Shown: positions 24,042 through 36,330 of the stretch, one piece after another
How the letters are laid out: each line of letters starts with the position of its first letter
How positions within the stretch are numbered: position 1 is the first letter of the stretch
NCBI RefSeq assembly: GCF_035083965.1
Contig: NC_089723.1
Coordinates: 2,728,001 to 2,792,000 of the forward strand
DNA length: 64,000 nucleotides
Source: Branchiostoma lanceolatum
Lineage: Eukaryota; Chordata; Leptocardii; Amphioxiformes; Branchiostomatidae
Direction: 5' to 3'
Notes under the pieces: generated by a model
What the model was told of the DNA's origin: nothing
The model's database searches: none
What the model saw: the letters and a program-made list of their open reading frames with translations, nothing else
Position numbers and translations under genes: made by a program

Positions 24042-27000
24042 TCACTTGTCCTTTTTAGCTTTCTTGGTCAGCTGGTCCCAGTCTGGCCAAAAGCGGTCCT
24101 TGATGCGGTTGCAGTAGGCCAGCAGGTTGGGATAGTTCACAGTGACAATCCTGTGTAGGTAGGAGCCAGGCGTGGTCCAAACTATCTCCGACAGCTGACC
24201 GAACACTGCTGCGTCCACCTCAGTAGGCTCATCTCCCATCAGATAAGGTTTAGCTCCTGGAGAAGAGCAACAAAAACATGTTGAATCTCACCCGTTCTCA
24301 AATTGGCTAATAGTTCAGAACCGTGACAAGTTATCTGTGATTCAAGGCAGATCATTCAAAAGTTTCAACACATTTTTACCCAGAAAACTTGAGATAGCCT
24401 TGAGATCTTTCTCCATGATGCCTTCAATTTCTTCCTTGGAGTGTCGACCGATGCCGTGTCCCCTCATCATCTGCCTGATCTCGCGCTGGCCAACTGACCT
24501 CACGAGGAACATGACAGTCCATGGCAGCTCAAACAGGTCATGTAACTTGCCATAGTTATCCATGTACCTGCTTTGGACCAGACCCCTGCTCAACAATAAC
24601 GCGTGGGTTAAAAGGCCCTGTCACACTTGTGCGTATATACAAGTCCGCATGAGTTGCGTGTTTGTGTTGCGTTTTTGGTTTTGGGTAAGTTTGCAGCCGA
24701 ATAAGTGATTTCTTTGATTCGACCACTAGGCTGTATAACGGTGGGTCAAAGTAGAAAGCAACTTTTTCCCCGCAATCCTTACTAAAACCAAAAGAAATGT
24801 AAATGCGCAACTCGCGCGCCCTTGAATATACGCACAAGTGTGACAGGGCCCAACGATATGCAATGTTTGACAAATATTTGAGGTTGTCTTATTATCATCA
24901 TCATCTAGTCGTGACGACCTCACGCGTAGGTGATCATCTTTTATACAGGCGCTAGGCAGCATTTAAAGTTTCAGTGATATATAATTAGTCTAAACTGTGT
25001 CCGCATCACTTAATGTACAGTTTTTCAGCACTTACAGTACAAAACTGATATGTTGTGCGTTAAGACGGTTTGCCTGTTATGTGAAACAATTTAACGCCCG
25101 CCCCCTCCCCCCAAAAAGGGTGACCTATCGAGATTATATACATCAGTTATCACAGCCTCCCTCGTAATTTATTTAACAACATATGCTCGCCTTTAAATGA
25201 CAGTTATTGAATCACTTGCATAACAAGTTTAGAGTGGTCTACGCTACTGACGCTCCATTTACATGTACATCTGTAATTGTTCCACCTGCATAGCCACAAG
25301 GCGACGATGAATAATGCCCTGATTTTCTTTCATTATATTGTTTTACTATTCTGGACATATTTTATAAATTATATGTTTATTTTTTGCACTGTAAATGGTA
25401 CTTATGATTTGTATATCTGTCTTGTATCTTGTTTCATTAAAGGGGAGACAACTAGCAGAGATGAGAGATCACCCTCCATTTTGTAATTTAAGGAGCTTAA
25501 TAGATAAATAGATAAATGAATAAATAAATAAAAAACCTGGTAACAAGTACGCACCAGTACGTGCTCTCCTCCACCATCTTAGTGAATGCCCTGCTGACAG
25601 CCTTGTCTGCATCACTCAGGGGCTGGTTCAGGTCCACGCCTTTCTCCCTGTTCAGGAACTCTATGATGAGACCAGAGTCTCCCATGGCTTTACCGTTGTA
25701 CTCTATCCACGGGATTTTCCCCTGTGGATTAAAAGTTTTAGAAGTCAATTTCGACTCAACATTTAATCTAAAAGATCAGAACTATCATAGTTGGTCACAA
25801 AAAAATTGATTACCACTCACACCAGACATAATTTCAAAGTGACTTTAGACGATGATTTACATTTGTCCTAAACTTAATTACTTTCCAGCAATATATATCT
25901 ATGCCACTTTTCTTTGAATCTATATTGCATTGACAGAACAGAACGGTGCTTGACCATGGATGTATGGTCATCGATGTACTAGCCTGACTAAATCACACTC
26001 CTACTCGCCCGCCCGACTGACTGAGAATACACAATATACTGTTAGGAGGGGTTCATTTACGTTTTGGATCTTTTGTTGTCTTTTATATAATACATTTTAT
26101 TTCCAAGTGTCTATTTAACAGTGACGAAAGAACCGAATTATTTAAACAAGTTACCACGAAGTGCCCCTACTTTTACACACTCACGGATGAACAAAAAGCT
26201 ACCTTTCTCTTGAAATCACAGAACCCACAAATACTAGAAAAAGTGGAAAAGAAGTCTTCTACTGCTTCCGAAAAAGAAGTCAAACCCAGCTAGTTTAGAT
26301 ATAGCCAACAATTGTATTTAGTACCAGTAGCCTATTGTTACAACAAAGTCAGACACAGTTTACTGACGCATGTATGTTTTTCTTTATGTTTTTACCATGT
26401 ATTTGCAATTAGCCCACGGGCATGAACTTGCAATAAACTTCTTCAGTTATAATAATTTTCGTTCCCACAAGCTGCCCGGCCGGGACCCGGACCGGGAAAT
26501 TGAGCTGAAGCATAAGGTGGCAAAACATCCCCTTACAACAAGAGATGTTTAACGCGAGCTACAGTTGTATGGCTGTAAATCTTAAGCCCCTGTCACACTT
26601 GTGCGTATATACAATCCTGCATGGTAAAGTTTGCAGCAAAAGAAGTATTTTTCTGGGTTTGATAACTAGACTGCTCAACGGTGGGTCAAAGTAGAAAACA
26701 ACTTCCTCCCCGCAAAATTTACTTAAACCAAAAAAAGTTACTGCGGAGCTCATGACAATGCGCAACTCACACGCAACGGCTATACGCACAAGTGTGACAG
26801 GGGCTTTACAAGACGTGTACGCTCACACCTTTGGACCTTGCGAACTCCACACATACACGGGTTGGTATGGAATGTCAGCCATGCGTAGATATGTCTCCAG
26901 CTTCAAACTAAACGGAGATATACATGGGATTGCCTCCACGGATGGAGGTCCATAGACGTAAACCTTTCCTGGGGAAGAAAAGGGAATTTAAAAGTCAACA

Positions 27001-28349
27001 CATGGATCTCATGTAAAATGATTGTCATAACCTAAGTCTTTATTTTGAAGATGGTGAAGGGGTGTGGGAATTTTCACGGGCGGGCCAAATATTCTAGAGG
27101 GCCGTGAGAATCGGTCTGGCCTTTTGAAAATCGCAGTAGCGTTCCATAAACCACTTCTAAAACATGTGTAACTGCAATGTTATATAAGAGATATGTGCGA
27201 GTTACTAAGGCTGATTGTCAAATCGCTCAAAGTTTGAAGATGATGAGGTGGACCACTTTTCGCGGGCGGACTAAATATTCTAGGGCCGTGGGAATCGGTC
27301 TGCCTTCTGAAAATCAAAGACAAAGTATCGTTCCACAAACCACTTCTAAAACATGTCTCATCATGAACAGTTGAAGGGCCGTGAGAATTGCAGCACCGTT
27401 CCGCAACCATTTCTGAAATATATTGATAACGATCGTCCGACGGGCCAAACTTGTTAACGAAAGCGGCCCGAACGCCCGCCGGGCTTCCACGTGACCTCCA
27501 TGGGGCAGCGTGAAGGAAACGTTTAACTAGAGTTAAGTACATATACTTTAGGTTTGCTATGTTTATTCAATGATTACGGAGTCTTTTTATAAATATGAAT
27601 TGATATTGAGTTTTCCTTTTTATTTGAGTTGAATGTGTGATAGTTGTGTGCTGATTTGTTAAAAAAAGAGAACTTTGAATTTTCCTCAGAACATCTGCTT
27701 GGAAACTAGCAAGAAAAAACACCCCTTCCTCCATACAGTCAAACCCAACATTAGCGACCCAAAAATACACCCCTCCCAATGAAATGGTCACATCCAACAA
27801 GGCGGCACCCATCGTAACAAGCAAAAACAGAACAGGCGTTGCTATCGCAAACCTGTAACTATCGCAAACCTGTAACAACAACATGGCGACCCTGTGACGT
27901 CACAATTCATCACAATTTAAGATGGCGGCCACCGTACAAGCCAACGGGTTCAACAAAGGTTTTGCATCGCATACCTTTAGGCAAACCTGTAAATATGACC
28001 ATTGTCCTTGGAGCGATACCCCCTACGGGCAACCGCGCAATTGTGATCCTTGCATAACATAACATCGCGCTACGTAACGTAATTCAACAGTAGCCTTACC
28101 TGGCGTAACCCCTGCTCCAGTTTTGGTCTGCCCACTGCCGAAGGTCCGCAGCACCGCATTGATAAATACCATGGTTCCACTCTGCCTTCCGAACAAGGTC
28201 CACAGCACCGTCGCGACTAACAGCACAGAGACGCCGACCAGGACACAAGCCTGACCATAAGAGGGTTGGGTGGGGTCCGTGAACAACAGCAGGACTAAAG
28301 TCTGGAGATTCTCATACAAAGCAGCTAGAGATCCTAGTGACCCGGACAT
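24042..28349 (-). CDS. FAXC: Failed axon connections homologue (FAXC-like, GST-fold)
   Basis: Complete five-exon gene: 28349-28100, 26968-26829, 25721-25555, 24585-24380, 24256-24042. Every junction is GT..AG and in phase; 978 nt, predicted 325 aa. Exon 1 encodes an N-terminal hydrophobic helix (ACVLVGVSVLLVATVLWTLF), a likely membrane anchor. Exon 2 has the thioredoxin-like start KVYVYGPPS...SPFSLKLETYLRMADIPY, and exon 3 GKIPWIEYNGK and TKMVEESTYW. Exon 4 has GHGIGRHSKEEIEGIMEKDL, and exon 5 AKPYLMGDEPTEVDAAVFGQ then KDRFWPDW near the C terminus. These match the FAXC/metaxin-like GST family, which in Drosophila fax acts in axon development with Abl; no glutathione-transferase activity should be assumed. 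It is shorter at the C terminus than vertebrate FAXC (about 409 aa). FAXC-like genes are often multicopy, so one-to-one orthology is not claimed. Confidence 0.92.
24611..24851. mobile_element. MITE, gtgcgtatat family, copy 1 (FAXC intron 3)
   Basis: Inverted ends ggccctgtcacacttgtgcg / cgcacaagtgtgacagggcc bound about 240 bp with no coding capacity. Interior motifs (accactaggctgtataacgg, ggtgggtcaaagtagaaa) are shared with copy 2 at 26585-26805. The target duplication is unclear here. Confidence 0.8.
25495..25536. repeat. Short TAAA/GATA microsatellite
   Basis: The run aatagataaatagataaatg then taaataaataaa lies just inside FAXC intron 3, about 20 bases beyond the donor of exon 3. It has the look of a retroelement tail but no body was recognised. 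Confidence 0.5.
26410..26455 (+). mobile_element. Retroelement 3' end, second copy
   Basis: attagcccacgggcatgaac followed by ttgcaataaac matches the 3' end at 21860-21905. It sits in FAXC intron 2, upstream of the MITE at 26585. Confidence 0.45.
26585..26805. mobile_element. MITE, gtgcgtatat family, copy 2 (FAXC intron 2)
   Basis: Inverted ends agcccctgtcacacttgtgc / gcacaagtgtgacaggggct are flanked by a direct TTA (26582-26584, 26806-26808), a TWA target duplication as in PIF/Harbinger elements. Its right end is only about 23 bases from the donor of FAXC exon 2 (26829). Confidence 0.82.
27043..27430. repeat. Degenerate tandem repeat, about 191-bp period
   Basis: tttgaagatggtgaagggg at 27043 and tttgaagatgatgaggtgg at 27234 start two copies sharing ccaaatattctag, gggccgtg and ccacttctaaaacatgt; a partial third follows (gggccgtgagaattgcag). 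It lies in FAXC intron 1. Confidence 0.65.
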
Positions 28350-29284
28350 CTTTAAAAGGCCCTGCAGTATGTTATTAGTCTGAATTACTTCTAAAAAGTG
28401 CTAAAAGTACGATGGCAGCGCAGGTTCTGTCAGAACCAGGCAAATGTCTCTACGTCCCCTCCGGTTCTTACACCTTTAACCCTATGTACACATCGAAGGA
28501 AACTGTCAATCATTCACTGTTATAAAAATAGACACCTAAACTAGGTCAGCCTATCAGAGACCGGTAGATACGTTTTTGATAGTACTGTAAATGCAGAAAT
28601 GCTCGCGGTGGTTTTATGTTCGCGGTTCTCGCGGCGATGTTTCAGCGCGAACTTAAAACCACCGCGAACGTTTTTGTCCGATACTGTAGCCGTATGGGAC
28701 TGTAGCGCTGCCGCAAACTTAAAACCACCGCAAACACTCCATTTTCGCCATAGCGCTAAATAAAAATCACGCGAACTTAAATGCATTTACAGTATTTCAC
28801 ACAGTCTTTGGTGTCAGGTCCGTTCCTTTGTTTTATTCTTGGTTCATCGGAATGTTTTGAACGATTTCGTCACATCGCGTCACATCATATTTTACCTGTG
28901 GGTTTTTTGACGTCCTCGTATGTTTGTTTCATTATACACAACACGAGTTTCACGGTGCCGCGGTTAGAGTTGTGTGTTGAACAGTGGTTATAGAATTACA
29001 GGTTTGCGTAGCAAAACCTTTGTTGGATCCGTTGGCATTTGCGGTGGCCGCCATCTTTTGTGACGTCGCAGGGTAGCCATACCAGTTTCATTGGGAGGGA
29101 GATTTTTTGGGGTTTCTAGCGTTCTGTCTATTTTTAACAAATCGGCACACAACTATCACACATTAAACTCAAATAAAAAGAAAAATTCAATACCAATTCA
29201 TATTTATTAAAAAAGACTCCGTAACCGTTAACTAACATAGCAAACCTGAAGTATATGTAGCAGAAATAGTTAACTCTAGTTACA
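27525..29284. repeat. Large inverted repeat enclosing FAXC exon 1
   Basis: The left arm, about 27525-27993, reappears inverted at about 28997-29284. Matching blocks include gtttgctatg, acggagtctttttata, atatgaattgatattgagtt, gaatgtgtgatagttgtgtg, gtgacgtcac and gatggcggccaccg, in reversed order. The right arm lacks about 180 bases present in the left. The roughly 1 kb between the arms holds FAXC exon 1 and the MITE at 28583-28794. Confidence 0.75.
28583..28794. mobile_element. MITE with tactgtaaatgca ends, 212 bp
   Basis: Ends tactgtaaatgca and tgcatttacagta are inverted, and subterminal blocks (tcgcggtggttttatgttcg / aacttaaaaccaccgcgaac) pair internally. It lies about 230 bases upstream of the FAXC ATG, so it could affect the promoter. 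No coding capacity. Confidence 0.8.
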
Positions 29285-30189
29285 TTCCGTTTTCTTAGTT
29301 GCCTTCACATCCATTCCTACATTTTGCGATTGCCCTAGCTGGAGATTATTCGTTTGATATCTGGGTCACAGAAATAAGAAATGTTTAACTTAGTTTAAAG
29401 ATAACAGAAGCATATATTTGACAGTACACACCGCTCTAACATGGGTAATACTGTAACCATTCATCCCCGTTATCTTTTCAAACATCAGCCCCACCTGAAA
29501 ACAAACAAACAGCAAGACCCCTTGTAGTCAACAAATCGGCGTCTTTCTTTCTTTTTTTTTTCTTAATCAGAAAACAAGAAAACAAGATACACATGGACAT
29601 GGACATAGTGGCGCTACACTCAAGTTTTCTTTGTTCACATAGATAGCCCAGAATTAGGTCACTAGTAAAACCACCATGCATGGAAACGTGTTACACGGTA
29701 GAAACAACAAAAATAAAACACTCTGTTTAAAGCAACCAATTAGACTGATGACATTTCACGCATCGAATTTTAACGCGTTTAAGGACAAGCCTCCTGGCAG
29801 CCGCTGGGGAGGCTGAATTACGAGGGCTATTCATAAAACCGAGTTGGTAAAAGAACCACTCTTACACATCACAATTGCCGTTGGTGACATACCAAGACAT
29901 TATGCTTGCATTATAAAAATCTCAACAATAATACTTGATTAAAACACGATTTCTAAAACAGCACTTCACATATGCTATATTACCACAAAGCCGGATGGCG
30001 TCGACCAATCAGAAGCCTCCATTCCCCATGTGTTATGACGCCATTAACACCTGTTCGACCGTTCCATTATGTACAAAAAGGACAAATGTAAATTCTGAAA
30101 TGCATTCTTAATAGTATAAGGTATCTATGCGTCATACAGGAATTGTCTACTCTTACATGGGTAAGTTTGGATATGCTATATGATAATAA

Positions 30190-30335
30190 CGTTAATGACC
30201 CGCCTACATGTATTCCTCGGTGTATATGGTGTCATAACGCTTCACTCACTCGGTGGTTTTATTCGGTGGTTATAGCACATGACCAGGCGTTATGACACCA
30301 TATACCCTTCAGAGCGGGTCATTAACCCTTAATTA
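30190..30335. repeat. Interspersed inverted-repeat family, copy 1
   Basis: gttaatgacc...gtatatggtgtcataacgc is followed by its own inverse (gcgttatgacaccatatac...gggtcattaac), with a centre rich in cggtggt. A second copy sits at 62838-62965 inside the A2M-family gene. The flanking gaccaatcagaagcctc block near 30005 also has a counterpart, in inverse form, near 62955. Confidence 0.65.
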
Positions 30336-30879
30336 ACGTGGTCTCATGGGCACCGAAATGGCCGGGGGGTTTGATTATTCAAGTTAAGACATGAAGCAGC
30401 TTGATTCGTACCCCACCACCTGCCTGCCACCCTGACGTGTTTGTTGTGTCTTGTCACGGCTGACACGTGTCTCCCGTCCGGTGACATCTTTTGTGGATCA
30501 ATCACTATCCCAGCCCGTGTCCCATCACATACCACAACGAGTTATGTCACCAACAAACCGGCAAACACAAAAGCTCCACTGCAGCACCAAAGGACACACC
30601 CCCACGAGAGGACCTATGTTCGAACTTGACCTTCGTCTCTCAACAGAAACTTACCTACCAAAAATCACCAACATTCGTCAATGACCTAAAGAGTTATATT
30701 ACCAACACCATCACTCCATAAATCCAGACCAAAAATATACCCTTGTGCCTACGGCAAAGGCAATTATACATGTGGTCGCAAGGTTGTATTCACACACGAA
30801 GTACTGCATGTCTACGACAGAACATTGGGAGTTTTTCTAGAAAGTTTTAAGACATTCAGTTTGAACCTCCAGCATCGCC

Positions 30880-31210
30880 GCATTTGCCGATTTCACACTT
30901 CCCAAGATGCCATACCAGTGTTTGTCTATAGAAGTTGAATTTGTATTATTGTCATAGAGGAAGGGGGGGGGGGGGGGGGGGGGACAAACACTGGTAAACT
31001 TTTAAGAATTGTTCTGTATTATCTCCCCAGTATACAAAACATGTAATTATGACATGTTTGATGAGAATCAACACAAAAAACGTACCTTCCTGCAGCTTTA
31101 CCGCCCTCCTACTTGGGTTTTCTGTTGGTTCGCGCTAAGGAGAATTACCGCAAAATGAAGTTTACGACACCCCACTGGGGCATCTTGGAAAGTGTGAAAT
31201 CGGCGAATGC
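30880..31210. mobile_element. Inverted-repeat element, 331 bp, with 32-bp ends
   Basis: The left end (30880-30911, gcatttgccgatttcacact...) and right end (31179-31210) are inverse with few mismatches, through ccaagatgcc. The interior holds the G21 run. Outside it, ttcacacacgaagtac and ctacgacagaacattg occur on both sides (about 30790 and 31324) in direct orientation, so it sits between direct repeats. Confidence 0.65.
30963..30983. repeat. Poly-G run of 21
   Basis: An uninterrupted run of 21 G. Length is likely unreliable because of polymerase slippage and sequencing error; it could form a G-quadruplex. Confidence 0.9.
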
Positions 31211-33929
31211 TTGTCTTTACGTTCATCCCGTGAGCTGATCGGACACGTGGATCGTATCAGAAGACACCAACATGGATGTTGTGTTCGCACGATTCAAGCC
31301 GGCTACATCTGAACCGACAGTCCATTCACACACGAAGTACAAAAGGTATACGACAGAACATTGAGATTTGTTGGAAAATCATAAATCAAAAATTGTACAT
31401 CGTTGTATACGTTTGTTGTAAACTTTCAGCATCGTCGCATGGTTGCCTTTATTCGATTATTTTATTCTTGTTTGTTAAGAAATCATCAAACCAAACCAAA
31501 ACGTGCTTTAAAAATCATATTCAACTTAGCTGATTAGATTTAATTAATTAGGTTTAATTCAACTTAGATTTGAAATTAGCCTAATAAGCATCATAAGGCA
31601 ATAGGAAGACAAGACGGACAAGAACAGCATTTTCAATCCTCCCATGCGGTGAATAAACACGTGGCTCGTGTCAGAAGACATATTGTGTGTTTTACCTACC
31701 GTCTCGATCCATGGACGGGACACAGACTGTGTTGTTCTAACGCACCACAAATACTCAAACTGTGACAGACTCGTACGCACAACGTTATATTTAACTCTAA
31801 GGGTTAAATCAGGACAGGGTTTACTTCATGGATGACGTCAGCGCACGCAAATGGATTTTAATCATTTCCCGATAAAGGAGAAATGTCGTGCCTTTCGACG
31901 GATAGCACGCTATAGTGATCACATCCTTGCAAGTTATAATTCATGGGGAAGTAGCAAGTTATACGTGTAACTGGCCCCGTCATTATATGAAGTTAAACTA
32001 ATTGGTAAAACACACATCTCGTAATTATCATCAAACTGTTTACAAATGGGCTCTCATTTCATAAGTCGGCCTCACAGAACAGTAAGATAGCTCAAAGAGC
32101 TCAACACAACATTTTCAGCCTGGCATACGGCCGATGTTTTCTTGATCACCTCGCCATTTTAGAGATCAGCCGCTGTTCGCAGGTCACTGAACCCCGTCCA
32201 ACGTGATAGGGTACGCTCGACCCTGGCGATTTTAAAGTTCGTCGACCTTTTGGTGATCAACCAATTCTGCCGAAGGTCGCTGACAATAAGAAGCAGGATT
32301 ACACTGTAAGAAACGCTGTCGCAGACATTTTTTTCGTTCTGGATCTAAAATTTTTCCAGTGACCTATGGAGTCTGATAGAGGCTGGCGCTGAGCAGCATT
32401 GAGAGGCGTTTGCCTCTAACTGAAGAGCCTAGGATTTAGGCTAACTAGAGAGCCCGGGATAGAGGCTAACTTGGCGTTCACTGATGACAGCCGGGGCAGA
32501 CCGCAGACAGTCGCCGCTGAAGGAGTGCAAAAAACCTTCCCTCCACCCGAGTAATTGTTCCTTAAGGGGTTAAGAAATCTACGAGAACTTCCGTCCAATT
32601 AACAGCCCACACGAGGGGATAGGAGGTTTGCGGGTCTGCATGGGGGTTACTGGTGAATTTTGGCAATCAGACATTGCAGCAAATACAAAGGCATATTTAT
32701 GCATTACGCAAATAAAAGGCGATTGAACTTACCGTTGATTAAAAGTGCTGTAATCCCTGTTTCTTTCACTGTATCTTTATGTTCAATATTTTCACTGTCA
32801 CCTCTGGACCGTGAACTTATCATCACCGTGAAAAATCTATCTACATGTATGATTCCTCCACACATCCTTTCTGTAAATCCCTTGCTTCCACTGTGAAATT
32901 AAAGTATCGTGAAAATGTCTAGTTTTCTTACACCGTGAAATTTTGCTACAGTGAACTCAAAGTGAATATTTTGACAGTAGTTGTCTGCATATTACGTATC
33001 TACATGTATGTTGTTGAAACGACATATCACGCCCAACAGTGAAGCCATGCAGACCCTCAGGTTTGTGTGAGCTTCACAGTTGTTCAGTAGTTAATGTGTC
33101 GGAAGTGGAACTCAGACAAGTCTGGCGCAGGTTTCCGACTCGGCGCGTTCCCCCCGTCCTCATTAACGCGCTTGAGAAGTCTGGGAGTCCGTGTAGATTT
33201 TACGTTATGGCTTACTTTACTTGAACTTGTGCATGGGATAGAATTTGTCTTTTTTTGGTGAACAATGCGTACTGATGTTTCTTGTCATATCGGTGTTCTT
33301 CCACCTTTTCGAAAGAAATATCATATTCATTATATTCATTTATCTATTATCACCAAGTGCAAACGTGCATGAGGAGGAGAAAATCACCCTGAATTGCAGA
33401 GTAATATTGTCATTTCTTAATTCAGAGACTGGCCACGTCGTCCCTTATACAAGATGACCATGGCTTGCGTGGTCGTCCCCGCTATCTTTTTTCTCCTTTT
33501 GTCCAGTTAAGAAACGAAAGACGAATTTTGTTAAGACATTATCAAACTATAACCTGCTTTAAAAATGAATTCGAACTGGACCTGCATTATAAGCCCAATT
33601 GACAAGACGAATAAGAACAGTATTTTCAATCCTACCTTGTCGTTCTTTTCAGACAAATTAGAGCAAATTTCTTGGCAAGGAAATCGCTGCATGTGGTCTT
33701 TTTTGTTCTAATAACGACGACTTCAGAAGTTATTGCCTTACTAGACGGGAGTTATTGAACCCGCAAAGCCCAACTCCGTCCCCAAGTGTGCCCAAGGGGT
33801 CATACAAGTTTGGAAATATTGAGTAATATAATACCACATAGCGATTGTACAGTGATTCTTATGATACCATTTTCGTCAAAGGTTTAATACTCAGATTCAA
33901 AACAGCTCGTTTATTCAGTTTGATATGAT

Positions 33930-34720
33930 TTCTATAATTGAAACCCCGGTGCCCTGGTAAACACAGTTGCCGTGCCAGTTAATGTTGTGAAAAAGTAATT
34001 AGTAAAAGCTAGTTGAAAGTACTCAACACAAGGGCGGACCGGATCGCTATTCCGAGAGACTCAAACCTCACTTGCGGATTGCGAGGTAGACATTTCTTTC
34101 AACACCTTGAATAATTGTTTCTCTTAGTCGTGCCATTTGCGAAATTTGTGACGACACTGGAATATCTGATGATGACAGAGTCTTCAAATCATGAAGAGTG
34201 CGTGTGTCTCTTTCAAATGTGTTTGTGTGCGTGCGCGTGTGTGCGTGTGTGTAAGTGTGTGTGTGTATGTGTGTTTGTAGGACTTGTGTGTCTGTGTATG
34301 ATACCACATAGGGTTTGTACAGTGATTCTAATGATACCATTTTCGTCAAAGGTTACTCAGATTTAAAACAGCTCGTTTAATCAGATTATTATGATTTCTC
34401 GCCTATAATTGAAACCCCAGTGCCCTAATAAACACAGTTACCGTGCCAGTCTATGTTGTGAAAAGGTAATTAGTAAAAGCTAGTTGAAAGTACTCAAAAC
34501 AAGGGTGGATCCGATCCCGAAATTCGACGGAAACAAATCTTACTTGCGGTTTGTGAGGTCTCCAGACTCTTGCCCTGAACAGATTTTCTTTCAACACTTT
34601 AAATCATTGTTTCTCTCATTCGTGTCATTTACGTGTTACGTGTGCGTGTATTCATGCGTCGTTGTGTGTTTATGTGTTTGTGTGCGTTTGTTTGTGTATG
34701 TGTGTGCGTGTGTGTGTGTG

Positions 34721-34754
<34 letters not shown>

Positions 34755-34770
34755 AGTGTGTGCTCATCTA
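33930..34770. repeat. 470-bp tandem duplication with TG microsatellites
   Basis: aattgaaaccccggtgccct at 33936 and aattgaaaccccagtgccct at 34407 start two copies that continue through ttgtgaaaa-gtaattagtaaaagctag to a TG/CG-rich tract in each (about 34205-34280 and 34640-34762). The second tract is longer and purer. Confidence 0.8.
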
Positions 34771-36258
34771 TCCTTCTTTTCTTTAATCTCTCATTTTAAC
34801 ACCACTGTTCGTCTACAAGCTTAAGGTTGTCTTGGTCGGAACCATTTGATGTTCATCAACGTCTTTGTTGTTGTGACGTCTTTTGGGCCGTTTTGAACCT
34901 CACAGGATCCAGCTGTCCTGCTTCGAGCAAGCTATATCACGTGTACAGATTTGCAAGTACTATACACTCTTCCAGGTTTCCTTTGTGTTAGCTTTGCGCA
35001 CACTTAATACATACAATGATATTTTTTATCATTTAAATCTTATTTGGAAAATCCCTTGTAATCTACCATGAGCATTTTTTCAGTGTTTTTATTTACGACT
35101 TGATTCATGTTAGTGCATTCAGTAATGTTCTATGTATTACCGCATTGATGGCAATCATGCACTCTGCTGCTAAATACATATTGGAAGGAATACCAGCATA
35201 CTGTGATTGTCTTGACCCAGAAATATGCTCGGGGATTTGTGGTGTAACATGATATTCTAAAGTTGAAGCTAGTGTTCTTTTAAAGGTTACAGGGCAGATT
35301 GGTTTTAAACGCGGTTGCCGATAAAAATTGACATAACCAGCTAAATTTGTCTATATTAGGGGGTTGTGGCAATTTTCTTGAGGTGGTGTGGGTCGATGAA
35401 CCGAGGAGCTGGTCTATGCAGGGTTTGTAGCGGACACAGAGGCACGGCGGATACGGGATCCCAAGCAGATACGTGGCGCCCCCCCCCCCCCCCAAAAAAA
35501 AAAATTGAAAAAAAAAAACGCTGCGGGGAAAAGGACTGCAACGGAGGCTAGTCTATGCAGGGTTTGTAGGCCCTGGAAACTAGTGGATACAACTCCAACT
35601 CGCTAACCTTACACACGCACATACGTTAAAATACACCGAGTTTTGATAATTTGAAATCATTGTATGTTACTGTAACCTTATGTTATCTGTATGTTGATTG
35701 TAATTCTATGTAATCTATGTATTGCATTTCTTTCTCATGGAAGAGTAGTTGTCACTTCGGTATACAGCTAAACGTTACTCCAATGAACTCCAATAACCTC
35801 TTGGTGAATTACCACGTTGCTCAGTTTTTACAGCATCCAAAGGAGGTCGGTGGAGACTGCCCAGCTGCCCGACCTCTACATGCGCCCGTCAAGGTCAAAC
35901 CAACAGGGTAGGCGGACAGAACAACACGGCACCGGATGTCTGATGACGCATATCCGGTAAGGGTCATATTACTCACGACTCTAGAGGAAATTGATAATCT
36001 TATACTTCGCTGTTCTGTTATCTCAGCAAACAAAGAATCACGCAAATACAGGCGAACTTATCTGAAGGATTTACTGCGCTCTGACGTCAGCGTCTCTTGT
36101 GACAATGTATGCATGGTTCAATGACGTCATCTCGAATAGCGATGTTGCACATTTTGCATTGGTTGCTAGAATCCGAACTAAGCCATACATTAATCTTTGG
36201 TTAAGAATTCCGTCTCAAAGTTGTGTGTTTTGCGACATCAACATAGTAGTGAACAAGC

Positions 36259-36330
36259 GTGGGGTCGTGTGGCGTAACGGCAGGGTGTTCGACTCAGAAC
36301 CAAGAGGTCCCGAAATCGAAGTTACAAAAA
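36259..36330 (+). mobile_element. Truncated tRNA-derived SINE head
   Basis: gtcgtgtggcgtaacggcag then ttcgactcagaaccaagagg and tcccgaaatcgaa match the head of the SINE at 499-560, with the B box degraded. The SINE body is absent. Confidence 0.6.

Noticed and set aside
33039-33224. Plus-strand frame with LRQVWRRFPTRRVPP...LEKSGSP, recalling a transposase helix-turn-helix
   Set aside because: Too short, no further transposase motif and no element ends found around it.
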